Of a DNA stretch of 57,946 nucleotides, positions 25,669 to 34,171 are shown piece by piece. The notes beneath the pieces were generated by a model that did no database searches, had not been told where the DNA came from, and worked only from the letters and a program-made list of their open reading frames with translations. The DNA comes from Chloroflexi bacterium UBA5177 (GTDB lineage Bacteria > Chloroflexota > UBA5177): the NCBI GenBank assembly GCA_002413265.1, contig DHWR01000285.1:1-57946 (forward strand). The letters are read 5' to 3'. The position numbers and the translations under genes were made by a program. Numbering within the stretch: the first letter of the stretch is position 1; the number at the start of each line of letters is the position of its first letter.

Positions 25669-26448
25669 ATGAGCACGACTCAGCCCGGTGCGACCGGAGC
25701 GGCGCTTGTCACAGGGGCCTCCCGGGGCATCGGGAAAGTGGTCGCGCTCCGCCTCGCGCAATCCGGCTTCGACGTGGCCGTCAACTACCGAAAGTCAGAG
25801 GCTGAGGCCGAGGAGGTCGTCGGACAGATCGAGAGTATCGGGCGCAGAGCTGTCTCGTTGCGCGCCGATATTTCCGACCTTGGCCAGGCGGCGGAGCTGT
25901 ACGATCGGGCCTCCGGAGCCCTCGGCCCGGTCAACGTGCTCATCAATAACGCCGGCATAACGCGAGACCGACTGGTCATTCAGATGACATCTGACGACTG
26001 GGATGCGATCTGGTCCACCGACCTGGCGGGGCCCCGACTCTTGCTGGAGCAATCGGCGGCGGTCATGAACGGCATCCCGAATGCCCGAATCGTCAATCTC
26101 AGCTCGGTGGTGGGCAGCGCGGGAAATGCCGGGCAGTCGAACTACGCGGCGGCGAAATCGGCGCTCCTCGGACTTACTCGCGATGCTGCGGTTCGCTATG
26201 CGGGGCAACGGACCACAGTCAACTGTGTTGTACCCGGCTACTTCCTGACGGACGCGACCTCGCATCTGACAGACGAGCAGAGTGATGCCTGGCTTCGCAG
26301 AATTCCGCTGGGACGGTTTGGCGAGGTTTCGGAGATAGCCAACCTCGTGGTGTTCCTGGTGAGCGAGAGCGCATCATACATCACCGGCCAGTGCATCGCT
26401 ATCGACGGCGGTTTCCTGGCTGCCTCGGGCTTCGGTCTTGCTTCTTAG
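25669..26448 (+). CDS. SDR-family oxidoreductase, FabG-like
   Basis: This 259-aa short-chain dehydrogenase has the cofactor motif TGASRGIGK near residue 16, NNAG near residue 92, the catalytic Ser in NLSSVVGS, and the catalytic pair Tyr-x3-Lys in SNYAAAKSALLGL. The C-terminal ITGQCIAIDGGF is typical of FabG and related 3-oxoacyl-ACP reductases. An Arg/Ser-rich loop after strand 2 (NYRKSEAEAEEV) suggests NADPH. FabG function is possible, but the family is broad and no other fatty acid synthesis genes are near. It is divergent from the methyltransferase gene. Confidence 0.85.
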   Translation: MSTTQPGATGAALVTGASRGIGKVVALRLAQSGFDVAVNYRKSEAEAEEVVGQIESIGRRAVSLRADISDLGQAAELYDRASGALGPVNVLINNAGITRDRLVIQMTSDDWDAIWSTDLAGPRLLLEQSAAVMNGIPNARIVNLSSVVGSAGNAGQSNYAAAKSALLGLTRDAAVRYAGQRTTVNCVVPGYFLTDATSHLTDEQSDAWLRRIPLGRFGEVSEIANLVVFLVSESASYITGQCIAIDGGFLAASGFGLAS

Positions 26449-26475
26449 GGTGTCGTTGCCCATCCATCCGCTTCG

Positions 26476-27498
26476 TTGACCGCCGCCAAGCCGCCTGGTT
26501 GGAGCCCGCCGGCACGACGAGAGACGATCTTGCTGGCGGCCTACTTCACCGCCATCGTCCTCATAACCGATGTCCTGAATGTTCGACTGGGAGTCGAGCT
26601 CCTTGTGCTGAGCGTTGCGGTGGCTGCAATCGCAATTTCTCGCATGCCGGTACAGTTTCTTTGTGACTGGTGGTTTTACATTGCCGGCCTAGTGATGTGG
26701 AACCTGAGTGGTCCAATCGCCGCGGATTCGCCGTTTTCGGTTCATCTGCAATTCATGCTTCAGGCGGATCGAGCCCTGTTCTTCGGGCACGACCCGGTCA
26801 TTCTCGTCCGAGACGCGTTTCATGCGGCAAGCCGCCCCGGGCCGCTCGAATACTTTGCGGCGGCGGTCTACAACCTGCATTTGCCGGAACCGTTCATAGC
26901 CGCCTATTTCCTCTGGAGGCTGAATCGGCCGGTATATTTCCAATTCGCCGCTGCTGTGCTCGTTCTCCTGATTCTTGGCATGGTGACCTTCGTCCTATTT
27001 CCGGCAGTGCCTCCGTGGATGGCCTCACAGCCTCTCGTGTTTTTCAAGAGCAAGTTCCTCTTTCCCTGGATCGCCGCCGCAGACGGCTATCCAGGAGGGC
27101 TTCACGCGGCGTGGGCGCACTCGCACGTATTTCTAGCGGGCGTCTCTAATGGTTTCGGACTTGTGCTTCATGCTCATCCCCTCCCGTTTCATGGCGCGCC
27201 GCTCTTCTACATTTTCAAGCTCAAAGGCGACGCGGTAGCCGCCTTCCCGTCGGAGCACGCGGCAATGCCGCTAATTGAGTACCTCGCGTTCAGACGGGCC
27301 GCGCCCCGGGTCTCTCGAATACTCGCGATATGGATAGTGCTGGTTTTATTCAGCATCTTCTTTCTCGGCGAGCATTGGCTGGTCGACGCGCTTGCAGGTT
27401 TCGTCTACGCCTTAGCCGCCTGGATGATCGTGCGGGCCGTCGCGCGAACCCGAAGCCGACGGCTGCTCGTCCAATATGGCTTTGGCAGGGAGCAATGA
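26476..27498 (+). CDS. PAP2-superfamily membrane protein (Aur1/Ipt1-like phosphotransferase)
   Basis: This protein of about 340 aa has six or more transmembrane segments and the PAP2 motifs in the C-terminal half: FPSEHAAMP (PSxxH) and LGEHWLVDALAG (HxxxD). The arrangement, with a long N-terminal region carrying aromatic motifs, matches the PAP2_3 group, which includes inositol phosphotransferases. With a PI-phosphate synthase elsewhere in the window, a phosphoinositol or lipid phosphate substrate is attractive but unproven. The start is uncertain: TTG 26476 is used and has no clear ribosome site. The 3' end overlaps the convergent WecA-like gene by 87 nt. Confidence 0.74.
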   Translation: MTAAKPPGWSPPARRETILLAAYFTAIVLITDVLNVRLGVELLVLSVAVAAIAISRMPVQFLCDWWFYIAGLVMWNLSGPIAADSPFSVHLQFMLQADRALFFGHDPVILVRDAFHAASRPGPLEYFAAAVYNLHLPEPFIAAYFLWRLNRPVYFQFAAAVLVLLILGMVTFVLFPAVPPWMASQPLVFFKSKFLFPWIAAADGYPGGLHAAWAHSHVFLAGVSNGFGLVLHAHPLPFHGAPLFYIFKLKGDAVAAFPSEHAAMPLIEYLAFRRAAPRVSRILAIWIVLVLFSIFFLGEHWLVDALAGFVYALAAWMIVRAVARTRSRRLLVQYGFGREQ

Positions 27499-28461
27499 AG
27501 CTCCGGCTTGCGTCTCGAGCATCACGAAGACGGTGAAAGTCAGGGAGGCCAGCAGAACCCAAGCGATGAACTTGGGTCCTTTCATCAGCCATAGGTCGAG
27601 GGCGCCCAAAACTGCCACGATCCCGTACATGGTGACCACAGTGCCGGTGTGTGACATGCCGAGCTCGAGCATCCGGTGATAGACGTGCTGCTTGTCTCCG
27701 GTCAGAAAACTTCTGCCCTTTAATTGACGGCGCACGATCGCCCACGCAACGTCCAGCACAGGAATAACCAGTACGACTAGGGCCGTGCCGAGCTTCGCAG
27801 GTCCCACGATGGCGAGTGCGCCAATTGAAAGCCCAAGGAACATCGCTCCGGAGTCCCCCAGAAAAATTTTCGCTACGTGCCAATTGAACGGCAGAAAGCC
27901 AAGAAGTGCTCCGAGCAGGGCGAGGGGCAGCAGGACATCCTCGTGGTGCACGCCGGCAAGAAGATGAAACCTCCCCGGTTCGCTTCCCCACAGGGCGAGC
28001 AGAAGGGCGACCTCGGCGCAAATTCCAGCCACCAGGCCGTCGAGACCATCAAGAAAATTGACGGTGTTCATCATCCCGACCAGCCAAAAGAGGGTCAGAC
28101 CGAGACTGATGACGCCGGGTAGCGCGTACCCCGGAGTAATCAGTGAAGAAAAGGGAAGACTTACAGCCTGAATGGTGCCGAGTCCGGCGACGATGGCAAC
28201 GCCGGCGGCAGCCACCTGACCCGCGAGATGCACTAACGGCGGCAGGTTCAGCTTCTCGTCAAGTACTCCGAGAACCACGGCTGCAAGCCCGCCGAAGAGC
28301 AGGCCGATGACCGGCGCCGTGAAGGGGAGCGAGATCGCCGACGCGAGTGCAAAGGCCGAGAAGACCGCCACGCCACCCATGAGAGGTGTCGCTTGCTTGT
28401 GGATCTTGAGGCCCACCGGACGATCGATGTCGTCGACGCGGATCGCGAGTGCTCGGGCCAC
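27412..28461 (-). CDS. WecA/MraY-type polyprenyl-phosphate sugar-1-phosphate transferase
   Basis: This multi-helix membrane enzyme (349 aa from GTG 28461) has the PNPT motifs: an early GVLDEK block, NFLDGLDGLVAG, FLGDSGAMFLG, and the HVYHR loop (VYHRM). Family members move GlcNAc-1-P (WecA/TagO) or MurNAc-pentapeptide-1-P (MraY) onto undecaprenyl phosphate. Neighbouring WecC- and WecG-like genes favour WecA/TagO. The GTG start leaves out the first transmembrane helix. The frame upstream encodes a good TM1 (LAIGWLIPIVVGLIAGLVL) but contains no ATG, GTG or TTG before a stop. The true start may be CTG at 28542 or ATT at 28518. The 3' end overlaps the PAP2 gene by 87 nt. Confidence 0.88.
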   Translation of the reverse strand: MARALAIRVDDIDRPVGLKIHKQATPLMGGVAVFSAFALASAISLPFTAPVIGLLFGGLAAVVLGVLDEKLNLPPLVHLAGQVAAAGVAIVAGLGTIQAVSLPFSSLITPGYALPGVISLGLTLFWLVGMMNTVNFLDGLDGLVAGICAEVALLLALWGSEPGRFHLLAGVHHEDVLLPLALLGALLGFLPFNWHVAKIFLGDSGAMFLGLSIGALAIVGPAKLGTALVVLVIPVLDVAWAIVRRQLKGRSFLTGDKQHVYHRMLELGMSHTGTVVTMYGIVAVLGALDLWLMKGPKFIAWVLLASLTFTVFVMLETQAGASLLPAKAILDEQPSASGSRDGPHDHPGG

Positions 28462-28552
28462 AGGCGTGAGGACGAGACCGGCGATCAGACCGACGACGAT
28501 CGGAATGAGCCATCCAATCGCGAGCCCGTGACTGAGATCCAGGGCCCGGCAC

Positions 28553-29947
28553 CTAGCTCGTCAGGCTCTGCACCGGCTCCGGGAAGGGCAGAGAGCTGCG
28601 CGCATCCTCCACGAATTTCCGTCCTACCTCGTGATAGCGTACTCCGGCTGCGAACTCTCGTCCGCTCCACGTTCCGAAGTTGTCCACAATCACGGTGCCC
28701 GCGCCGATGTATTTCTCAACCGCCGTTTGCTTGTATGCGGTGTGCGCGGTCACGAGAACCACGCCGTCGCAGTCGCGCAGGCCCTCCGGGAACGGCAGAG
28801 TCGGCAAGCCACATATGTCTTCGATGTCTTCATCCGAATAAAAGGGGTCGTGCATGCGGAGTCGCGGAGTGTCTCGCAGAACCCGTGCGGCATCCAGGGC
28901 CGGGGAGAGCTTGTGCATCTTGGCATCGGGCGTATATGCGAGCCCCAAGATGACGATCGATCGGCAGTCCGAGAGCAGCTCTCTAAGACGCGCGTCGTAG
29001 AGACGCCCGAAGTAAGCCTCGTTGAATTCCACTGCGTTTTTGACGAACTCGAGGTACTCGTTTTTCTCTCCGCCCTCGGCCATCGTGTACCTGGGGGCAA
29101 GGGGAATACAGTGTCCGCCGATGCCCATCGAAGGGTGGTAGAGCGGGATGTTCCATTTGGTGCTTGCCAGCTTGAGCACGTGAGTCATGTCGAACTGGGG
29201 GAATGCCAGGGAAAGGCTGTTGGCGAGCGCCAGACCCTGAAATCGCAACAGGTTCTCGATCACCTTGGTGAAAGCTGAGTGGTAGGCATCGCGCGCGGGC
29301 ACAACTTCATCGCAAACGATGCTGTACAGCTGGATCATCAGCTCCGTCGCCTCGGGAGACACGCCTCCCACGATTCGCGGAAGTTTCTCCAGAGAGTGTT
29401 CTCCGCCGGAAAACCAGTCCCGTCGCGGTGCGGCACCTACCAGAACGTCGATCCCCGGCCGAAGACCCGAGGCGTGCAGCGCGGGAATTACGATGGTGTC
29501 AATCCAGGTCGGCTGAATGGTGCTCTCGATAAAGACTGCCGGAGTGAGCCCGCCAACCTCACTGTCGCGGATGGTTTCGCAGATTCTGGGCATCACGTCT
29601 TCAAGGATGGCCGAGCTCGGATCCGCCCCGCGTTCTGTCGGCACCGCAATAAGGTGGACCAGAACGTTCTGCGCCTTAAGATCGCTCCACTCGGTCGTCG
29701 CCACCACGTTCTGAGTCCGAGCTTCCACCCAGCCGCTGGGCACGACATCGGTCGACAGAAAGCGGCCCTCACGAATCTCTTGGACTCTGCCCGGAGCGAC
29801 GTCGAAGCCGGCGCAACGAATGCCTTTGCGGCTGAAATGGTACATCGCGCTAGCCCCAATGTGCCCGCATCCCCACACTCCGATCGATGCCTCTTGAGCG
29901 CGCAAGGCCTCAATTGTCTTCGCTGCGGCAGTCGGAGCTTCACTCAT
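28553..29947 (-). CDS. UDP-N-acetylhexosamine (ManNAc-type) dehydrogenase, WecC-like
   Basis: This 464-aa UDP-glucose/GDP-mannose dehydrogenase family protein has a Rossmann GxGxxG (GVWGCGHIGAS), ESTIQP for NAD-domain folding, the central Lys in HSAFTKVIENLLRFQ, and the catalytic Cys280 in GIGGHCIPLAP. The family oxidises the C6 hydroxyl of a UDP-sugar to a uronate in two NAD-dependent steps. The GIGGHCIP form and its place beside WecG- and WecA-like genes favour UDP-ManNAc or a related amino sugar over UDP-glucose. The ATG overlaps the upstream stop (ATGA). The matching epimerase (WecB) is not in the window. Confidence 0.86.
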   Translation of the reverse strand: MSEAPTAAAKTIEALRAQEASIGVWGCGHIGASAMYHFSRKGIRCAGFDVAPGRVQEIREGRFLSTDVVPSGWVEARTQNVVATTEWSDLKAQNVLVHLIAVPTERGADPSSAILEDVMPRICETIRDSEVGGLTPAVFIESTIQPTWIDTIVIPALHASGLRPGIDVLVGAAPRRDWFSGGEHSLEKLPRIVGGVSPEATELMIQLYSIVCDEVVPARDAYHSAFTKVIENLLRFQGLALANSLSLAFPQFDMTHVLKLASTKWNIPLYHPSMGIGGHCIPLAPRYTMAEGGEKNEYLEFVKNAVEFNEAYFGRLYDARLRELLSDCRSIVILGLAYTPDAKMHKLSPALDAARVLRDTPRLRMHDPFYSDEDIEDICGLPTLPFPEGLRDCDGVVLVTAHTAYKQTAVEKYIGAGTVIVDNFGTWSGREFAAGVRYHEVGRKFVEDARSSLPFPEPVQSLTS

Positions 29948-30696
29948 GCACGAGATCCTTTCTGCCGCAAAGGCCTAGTCCTCAACACGAGCCAGGCAAA
30001 CGTGGGTAGGACGGTCATCCTCTTCCATCGCCACGGCTCGCGCGCCAAGCGCCAGAGCCAGTCAAGCCCATGACCCTGCATCCAACGCGGCGCTCGGCGA
30101 GCCACTCCCGCGACGTAGTCAAAGCTGCCGCCCACTCCCATCGCTATCGAAACACCTGTTGCCGGGAGATTCTCGGCGATCCAGATATCCTGATCAGGCG
30201 CGCCAAACGCCACAAACAGGATGTCGGCCTTCGTTTCCCGGACCAAGTTTACTATGGCCTCCCGTTCGCTCGGTCGAGGCGACCCGCCGCACGCGCCTGC
30301 CACCTCAAGTCCCGGATATCTTTCGGCTAACCGTTCTCCCGTCTTCCTGGCAATTCCGTCAGCCCCGCCAAGGAGAAAGATTCGGTGTCCTAGCCGTGTC
30401 GCCTGCTCTGAGAGCGACCAAATTAAGTCCGAGCCTCCAGCCCTGCCCGGTAGAGTCGCTCCCTGTCGCCGAAGAGCCCACACAACTCCGGCCCCATCGG
30501 CGGTCGCTAGATCCGCCGACGCCACGGCTTCTCGAAAGCGCCGATTTCGCCGGCTCAGCATCACAAATTCCGCATTAACTGTAACGATGCGAGCTGGGTC
30601 CCTTGCTGCGACACGATCGCGAACGAAGTCCAGCACGTCACTGGACGTGGCCGTATCAACCGGGACCCCGAGCACGCTGTACCGGCTATACGACAC
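29944..30696 (-). CDS. WecG/TagA/CpsF glycosyltransferase (GT26)
   Basis: This 250-aa enzyme transfers ManNAc or ManNAcA to GlcNAc-PP-undecaprenol in the known members. It has the family hallmarks: VTVNAEFVMLSRRN, ADGAGVVWALR, the FLLGG strand, LFVAFGAPDQDIWI, and GVGGSFDYVAGVARRAPRWMQ with GLDWLWRLAREPWRW at the end. Start: GTG 30696 gives VSYSRYSVLGVPVD, which matches the family N-terminus, and overlaps the upstream GT9 gene by 11 nt. The same frame runs 249 nt further upstream, but that part does not look like this family. With WecA- and WecC-like genes it suggests assembly of a disaccharide linkage unit on the lipid carrier. Confidence 0.87.
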   Translation of the reverse strand: MSYSRYSVLGVPVDTATSSDVLDFVRDRVAARDPARIVTVNAEFVMLSRRNRRFREAVASADLATADGAGVVWALRRQGATLPGRAGGSDLIWSLSEQATRLGHRIFLLGGADGIARKTGERLAERYPGLEVAGACGGSPRPSEREAIVNLVRETKADILFVAFGAPDQDIWIAENLPATGVSIAMGVGGSFDYVAGVARRAPRWMQGHGLDWLWRLAREPWRWKRMTVLPTFAWLVLRTRPLRQKGSRA

Positions 30697-31771
30697 GAGA
30701 GCCGGCGCCCGCCAGTAGTTTTTCCGCTGCCCGAGCAACACGGTCAGGCGTGACGAGCAGCATACATTGACGCGTGCCGCAGCCGTTCCGCAACCCAGTT
30801 TCGAATTCGCGGTAGAAACATGGCCGGCAAGGAAGATCCGCGGCCACCACCGTCGAGCCGAGCGGACGCCAGGCCCGGTCATTGGAGGGACCGAAAACCG
30901 ATACAACTGGTGTGCCAACGGCTGCGGCGAGGTGTCCGATTCCACCGTCGTTCGCTATGAGCACATCACACCTTTCAAGGACAGCTGCGAGCTCTCCCAC
31001 CGAAGTGCGGCCGGTAAGATCCAGCGCTGGTTTACTCATGGCGCCTAGCATGCGGTCGATTTCAAGGCGATCCCCGTCGCTCCCAAGTGCGACGCATCGC
31101 ACCGGGTGACTACTCTCAAGCAGATCTATCGCGCGTGCAAAGCGCTCTGGGGCCCATTTGCGGCCCGGACCATACCAGCCGGTACTCGGATGGACGGCTA
31201 CCAACGGTCCCGACTCTGTCAGAAGGGGCTCAAGGAGCGCACCAGCCCGCTCCCTTTCCTCATCCGAGATTGGAGCCTCGAGGACAGCAGGACCTCGAGC
31301 GTCGAGCAGCGCCACAACCTCCAACCAGTACTCACTTTCGTGGCGGACCCCGAAGCCCTCATCTTTGGCAGCTTGGGTCAGAAACCAACCTCGTCCGTTA
31401 TCGAGGCCAACGCGGCGCCTGGCGCCGGTAGCAAATGCAAGCAACGCGTATTTGAGAGCGCCAAACCAGCTAGCGAGATGGCCAAACAGTACGATCGTGT
31501 CTGCTCGTTCAGCTCGTACCCGTCTGCTGAGCTTTGCCAGAGCGAGCAGACTTGTGGGACGCGAGAGATCGCGCGCCCGGTCAAAGGCGTGCTTGTCAAT
31601 CTCAATGGTTGAGTCTGTCAGCCCGAGCCGCGCGACGAATGCTGCAGACTCCGGCTTCGCCAGCAGTACCAGCCTGCTCTCCGGATATCGGTTCCTGAGT
31701 GCTCTCACGGCCGGGACGGTGAGAATAGTGTCGCCGAGATCGCCGAAAAGGCAGACCAGCAGCGTCGCTAT
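30686..31771 (-). CDS. GT9 (heptosyltransferase-like) glycosyltransferase
   Basis: This protein of about 361 aa shows the GT9 fold: FGDLGDTILTVPAVRALRNRYP at the start, VAVHPSTGWYGPGRKWAPERFARAI in the donor domain, and IANDGGIGHLAAAVGTPVVSVFGPSN, the C-terminal nucleotide-sugar motif. Heptosyltransferases build LPS in diderms; in monoderms GT9 proteins work on other surface glycans. Start: the family N-terminus begins only after the ferredoxin stop. An ATA at 31771 has GGGAGAG 8 nt upstream and overlaps that stop (ATAG); CTG 31762 is another option. The nearest standard start, GTG 31876, would overlap the ferredoxin by about 109 nt. Confidence 0.82.
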   Translation of the reverse strand: MATLLVCLFGDLGDTILTVPAVRALRNRYPESRLVLLAKPESAAFVARLGLTDSTIEIDKHAFDRARDLSRPTSLLALAKLSRRVRAERADTIVLFGHLASWFGALKYALLAFATGARRRVGLDNGRGWFLTQAAKDEGFGVRHESEYWLEVVALLDARGPAVLEAPISDEERERAGALLEPLLTESGPLVAVHPSTGWYGPGRKWAPERFARAIDLLESSHPVRCVALGSDGDRLEIDRMLGAMSKPALDLTGRTSVGELAAVLERCDVLIANDGGIGHLAAAVGTPVVSVFGPSNDRAWRPLGSTVVAADLPCRPCFYREFETGLRNGCGTRQCMLLVTPDRVARAAEKLLAGAGSRVV

Positions 31772-32028
31772 TTGAACTGCTCTCCCGGACCGTCGAAATA
31801 AACAGCGTTCATCACGGTGAAGCGCTCGTACTTGTCGGGAACTTCCTCTTCCGGATATATGGCGTCCACCGGGCACTCTGGCACACAGACTCCGCAATCA
31901 ATGCACTCGTCGGGATCTATGAAGTACATGTCGTCGTCGGGCCGAGTGTGAATGCACTCTACCGGGCAAACGTCCGCACAGGAGCCGTCTTTTACTCCAA
32001 TGCACGCTTCGGTAATGACGTAGGTCAC
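31768..32028 (-). CDS. fdxA: Seven-iron ferredoxin (3Fe-4S/4Fe-4S), FdxA type
   Basis: This 86-aa electron carrier has the FdxA pattern. CIGVKDGSCADVCPVECIH gives C-x7-C-x3-CP for a 3Fe-4S cluster, and CIDCGVCVPECP gives C-x2-C-x2-C-x3-CP for a 4Fe-4S cluster. The rest is highly acidic, as usual for ferredoxins. GTG 32028 follows GGGGAGGG at 6 nt and gives the family start MTYVITEACIG. The redox partner is unknown. It is the first gene of a run that continues with GT9, WecG, WecC-like and WecA-like genes, an odd partnership. The 110 nt to the divergent MBL gene must hold both promoters, but I see no strong boxes. Confidence 0.92.
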   Translation of the reverse strand: MTYVITEACIGVKDGSCADVCPVECIHTRPDDDMYFIDPDECIDCGVCVPECPVDAIYPEEEVPDKYERFTVMNAVYFDGPGEQFK

Positions 32029-32138
32029 GCGCTGACCCTCCCCAGGCTCCGCGGAGTAGCGGAACAATTGACATCAAGTTTTGCCCATGATACGGCATTG
32101 ACTGCCTCAATCAGGGGGCTGTTACTCTACAGCACAAT

Positions 32139-32981
32139 GTGAAGGAAGGGCCGCAAGACTTGTTTGTCTTTCGCGTGCTTGCCAGTGGCAGCTCAGGCAA
32201 TGCGTTCGTGCTTCGGACGGACACGGCGACCCTTCTATTCGAGGCGGGTCTTCGGCTTCCTCGTCTCTCCAAGTATCTTGCGTCCGAGGGCATTGCCACC
32301 TCGGATCTTTCTGCAGTTCTGGTGAGTCACGAACATCGTGATCATTGCGTCGGAGCCGAAGAGCTGGCCTCCGAGCACGGAACTCCAGTGATTGCCAATG
32401 AACAGGTACTTCGCGCGTGCGGCTTGGCTCATCTGGCCTCCGTCGACGCCATGCCGGTCGGGCAAACAAGGAGGTTCGGGGACATTGAAGTGACCAGTTT
32501 TCCGCTCGAGCATGACGCCATAAGGCATGTGGGGTTCTTCGTGCGAAGTCAAGGGCGCACGTTGACGATCGCTACCGACACCGGCAAGGCGACCGGCGAC
32601 CTCAGGGACGCGGTATCTGAGTCGGACCTGGTGGTGATAGAAGCAAACCACGATCTGCACATGCTGCAGACAGGACCATATCCCTATCACCTGAGGCGAC
32701 GCGTGGGAGGGCCGAGAGGTCATCTCTCGAACCTGCAGGCCGGGGGCATCATTGTCAAGCACGTGAAACGACCCGATGTTCGCGTGTGGCTCGCTCATCT
32801 GAGTAAGGAGAACAACACGCCGCTCCTGGCACTTCGTACTGTCAGGAGAGTTCTTCAGGCAGAAGGAATGACGCTAAACGTCGAGGTAGCGCAGCGCGAC
32901 CGTCCCTCCCTCCGGTGGACAGGAGCTCCGAGGCCGCGCCAGCTTAGCCTCTTGCAGCACGAAGGTTCCGTAGTCGCATGA
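32139..32981 (+). CDS. MBL-fold metallo-hydrolase (YycJ/WalJ-like)
   Basis: This protein of about 280 aa opens with RVLASGSSGNAFVL, the start typical of YycJ/WalJ-type metallo-beta-lactamase fold proteins, and has the metal motif SHEHRDH (residues 63-69). Further ligand candidates are in IATDTGKATG and the late AHLSKENNTP. Homologues are putative 5'-to-3' exonuclease-like hydrolases tied to cell division and DNA repair; the role here is inference. Start: GTG 32139 is the longest. TTG 32160 follows GGAAGGG and gives the more typical N-terminus, so it may be the real start. The stop overlaps the aminotransferase ATG (ATGA). Confidence 0.82.
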   Translation: MKEGPQDLFVFRVLASGSSGNAFVLRTDTATLLFEAGLRLPRLSKYLASEGIATSDLSAVLVSHEHRDHCVGAEELASEHGTPVIANEQVLRACGLAHLASVDAMPVGQTRRFGDIEVTSFPLEHDAIRHVGFFVRSQGRTLTIATDTGKATGDLRDAVSESDLVVIEANHDLHMLQTGPYPYHLRRRVGGPRGHLSNLQAGGIIVKHVKRPDVRVWLAHLSKENNTPLLALRTVRRVLQAEGMTLNVEVAQRDRPSLRWTGAPRPRQLSLLQHEGSVVA

Positions 32982-34171
32982 CCGGTCGAGTGGCGGATCG
33001 AACTAACGGCTTTACAGAGTCTGTAATCCGCGAGATGACCCGACTGCTGGCAGTGCATCACCCGGATGACGGCGTGAACCTGGCGCAGGGATTCCCGGAC
33101 TTTTCGGCGCCGCAGGAGCTGAAAGACGCAGCAGCTGCCGCGATCCAGGGGGATGTCAATCAATACGCGATCACATGGGGTGCCAAGGATTTTCGTGATG
33201 GTATAGCGGCAAAAACCAAGCGCTGGCTTGGACTCGATATCGACCCTGAGCTTGAGATAACCGTCTGTTGTGGAGCAACCGAGGCGATGATCAGCAGCAT
33301 GCTTGCAATCGTCAACCCCGGCGACGAGGTCATTATTCTAGAGCCGTTCTATGAGAACTATGGGCCGGATTGCATACTCTCCGGCGCGACGCCGAAGTTC
33401 GTGTCTCTGCGTGCGCCGGACTGGTCCTTTGATTGGGATGAGCTTGCGTCCGCGTTCGGCGACCGGACACGTGCGATTGTCTTGAATACCCCGAACAACC
33501 CCACCGGCAAGGTCTTTTCTCGAGATGAGCTCGAGTTCATCGCGACTTTATGCGTTCGGTGGAACGCGATCGCTCTCGCTGACGAGATCTACGAGCACAT
33601 GGTGTACGACGGGCTGCAGCACGTTTCGATTGCGACTCTGCCCGGCATGCGCGAGCGTACCGTGCTCATCAACGGCCTCTCGAAGACCTTCAGCGTCACC
33701 GGCTGGAGAGTGGGATACGCGATCGCCCCCGCAGACCTCACCTCAGCGATTCGCAAGGTTCATGACTTCCTTACGGTGGGGGCGGCCGCTCCACTACAGG
33801 CGGCCGGCGCCCTGGCCATGAGCTTCCCCGATTCCTACTACCACAAGCTGTGTGCCGCGTATGAAGAACGGCGTGACTTCATCATCGATGCACTGCAAAA
33901 GGCGGGCCTTCGCCCCATCGCGCCCCGAGGCGCCTACTACACCATGTGTGACATCTCGGGTCTCGGGTTTGCATCGGACGTGGACTTTGCTCGCCTCCTG
34001 GTAGAGGATGTCGGAGTGGCCGTGGTGCCGGGCAGCAGCTTTTATAGCAAACCCGAGTTTGGCCGAGGTCAGGTGCGCATAGCGTTTCCCAAGCGCATGG
34101 AGACGTTAAGACGTGTCGTACCAAAGCTTATGGCCCTTAACGATCTCTCGGTTTCGAGGTCGCCGGCTTAG
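32978..34171 (+). CDS. Class I/II PLP-dependent aminotransferase
   Basis: This 397-aa fold-type I aminotransferase has the N-terminal block NLAQGFPDF, the PLP phosphate loop GATEAMISSMLA, NTPNNPTGKVF, the Asp/Tyr pair DEIYEHMVYD, the Schiff-base lysine in NGLSKTFSVTGWRVG, and the C-terminal Arg region RGQVRIAFPK. The sequence is closest in style to kynurenine/methionine/glutamine aminotransferases that use 2-oxo acids. Methionine or KMBA transamination would fit metK nearby but is speculation. It is coupled to the MBL gene by ATGA overlap, and its stop overlaps the convergent gene by 4 nt (TTAG). Confidence 0.9.
   Translation: MTGRVADRTNGFTESVIREMTRLLAVHHPDDGVNLAQGFPDFSAPQELKDAAAAAIQGDVNQYAITWGAKDFRDGIAAKTKRWLGLDIDPELEITVCCGATEAMISSMLAIVNPGDEVIILEPFYENYGPDCILSGATPKFVSLRAPDWSFDWDELASAFGDRTRAIVLNTPNNPTGKVFSRDELEFIATLCVRWNAIALADEIYEHMVYDGLQHVSIATLPGMRERTVLINGLSKTFSVTGWRVGYAIAPADLTSAIRKVHDFLTVGAAAPLQAAGALAMSFPDSYYHKLCAAYEERRDFIIDALQKAGLRPIAPRGAYYTMCDISGLGFASDVDFARLLVEDVGVAVVPGSSFYSKPEFGRGQVRIAFPKRMETLRRVVPKLMALNDLSVSRSPA

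Noticed and set aside
28543..28570. A second Sec TGA upstream of the WecA-like gene
   Set aside because: The in-frame TGA lies inside the previous gene's end, with no conserved residues around it and no hairpin.
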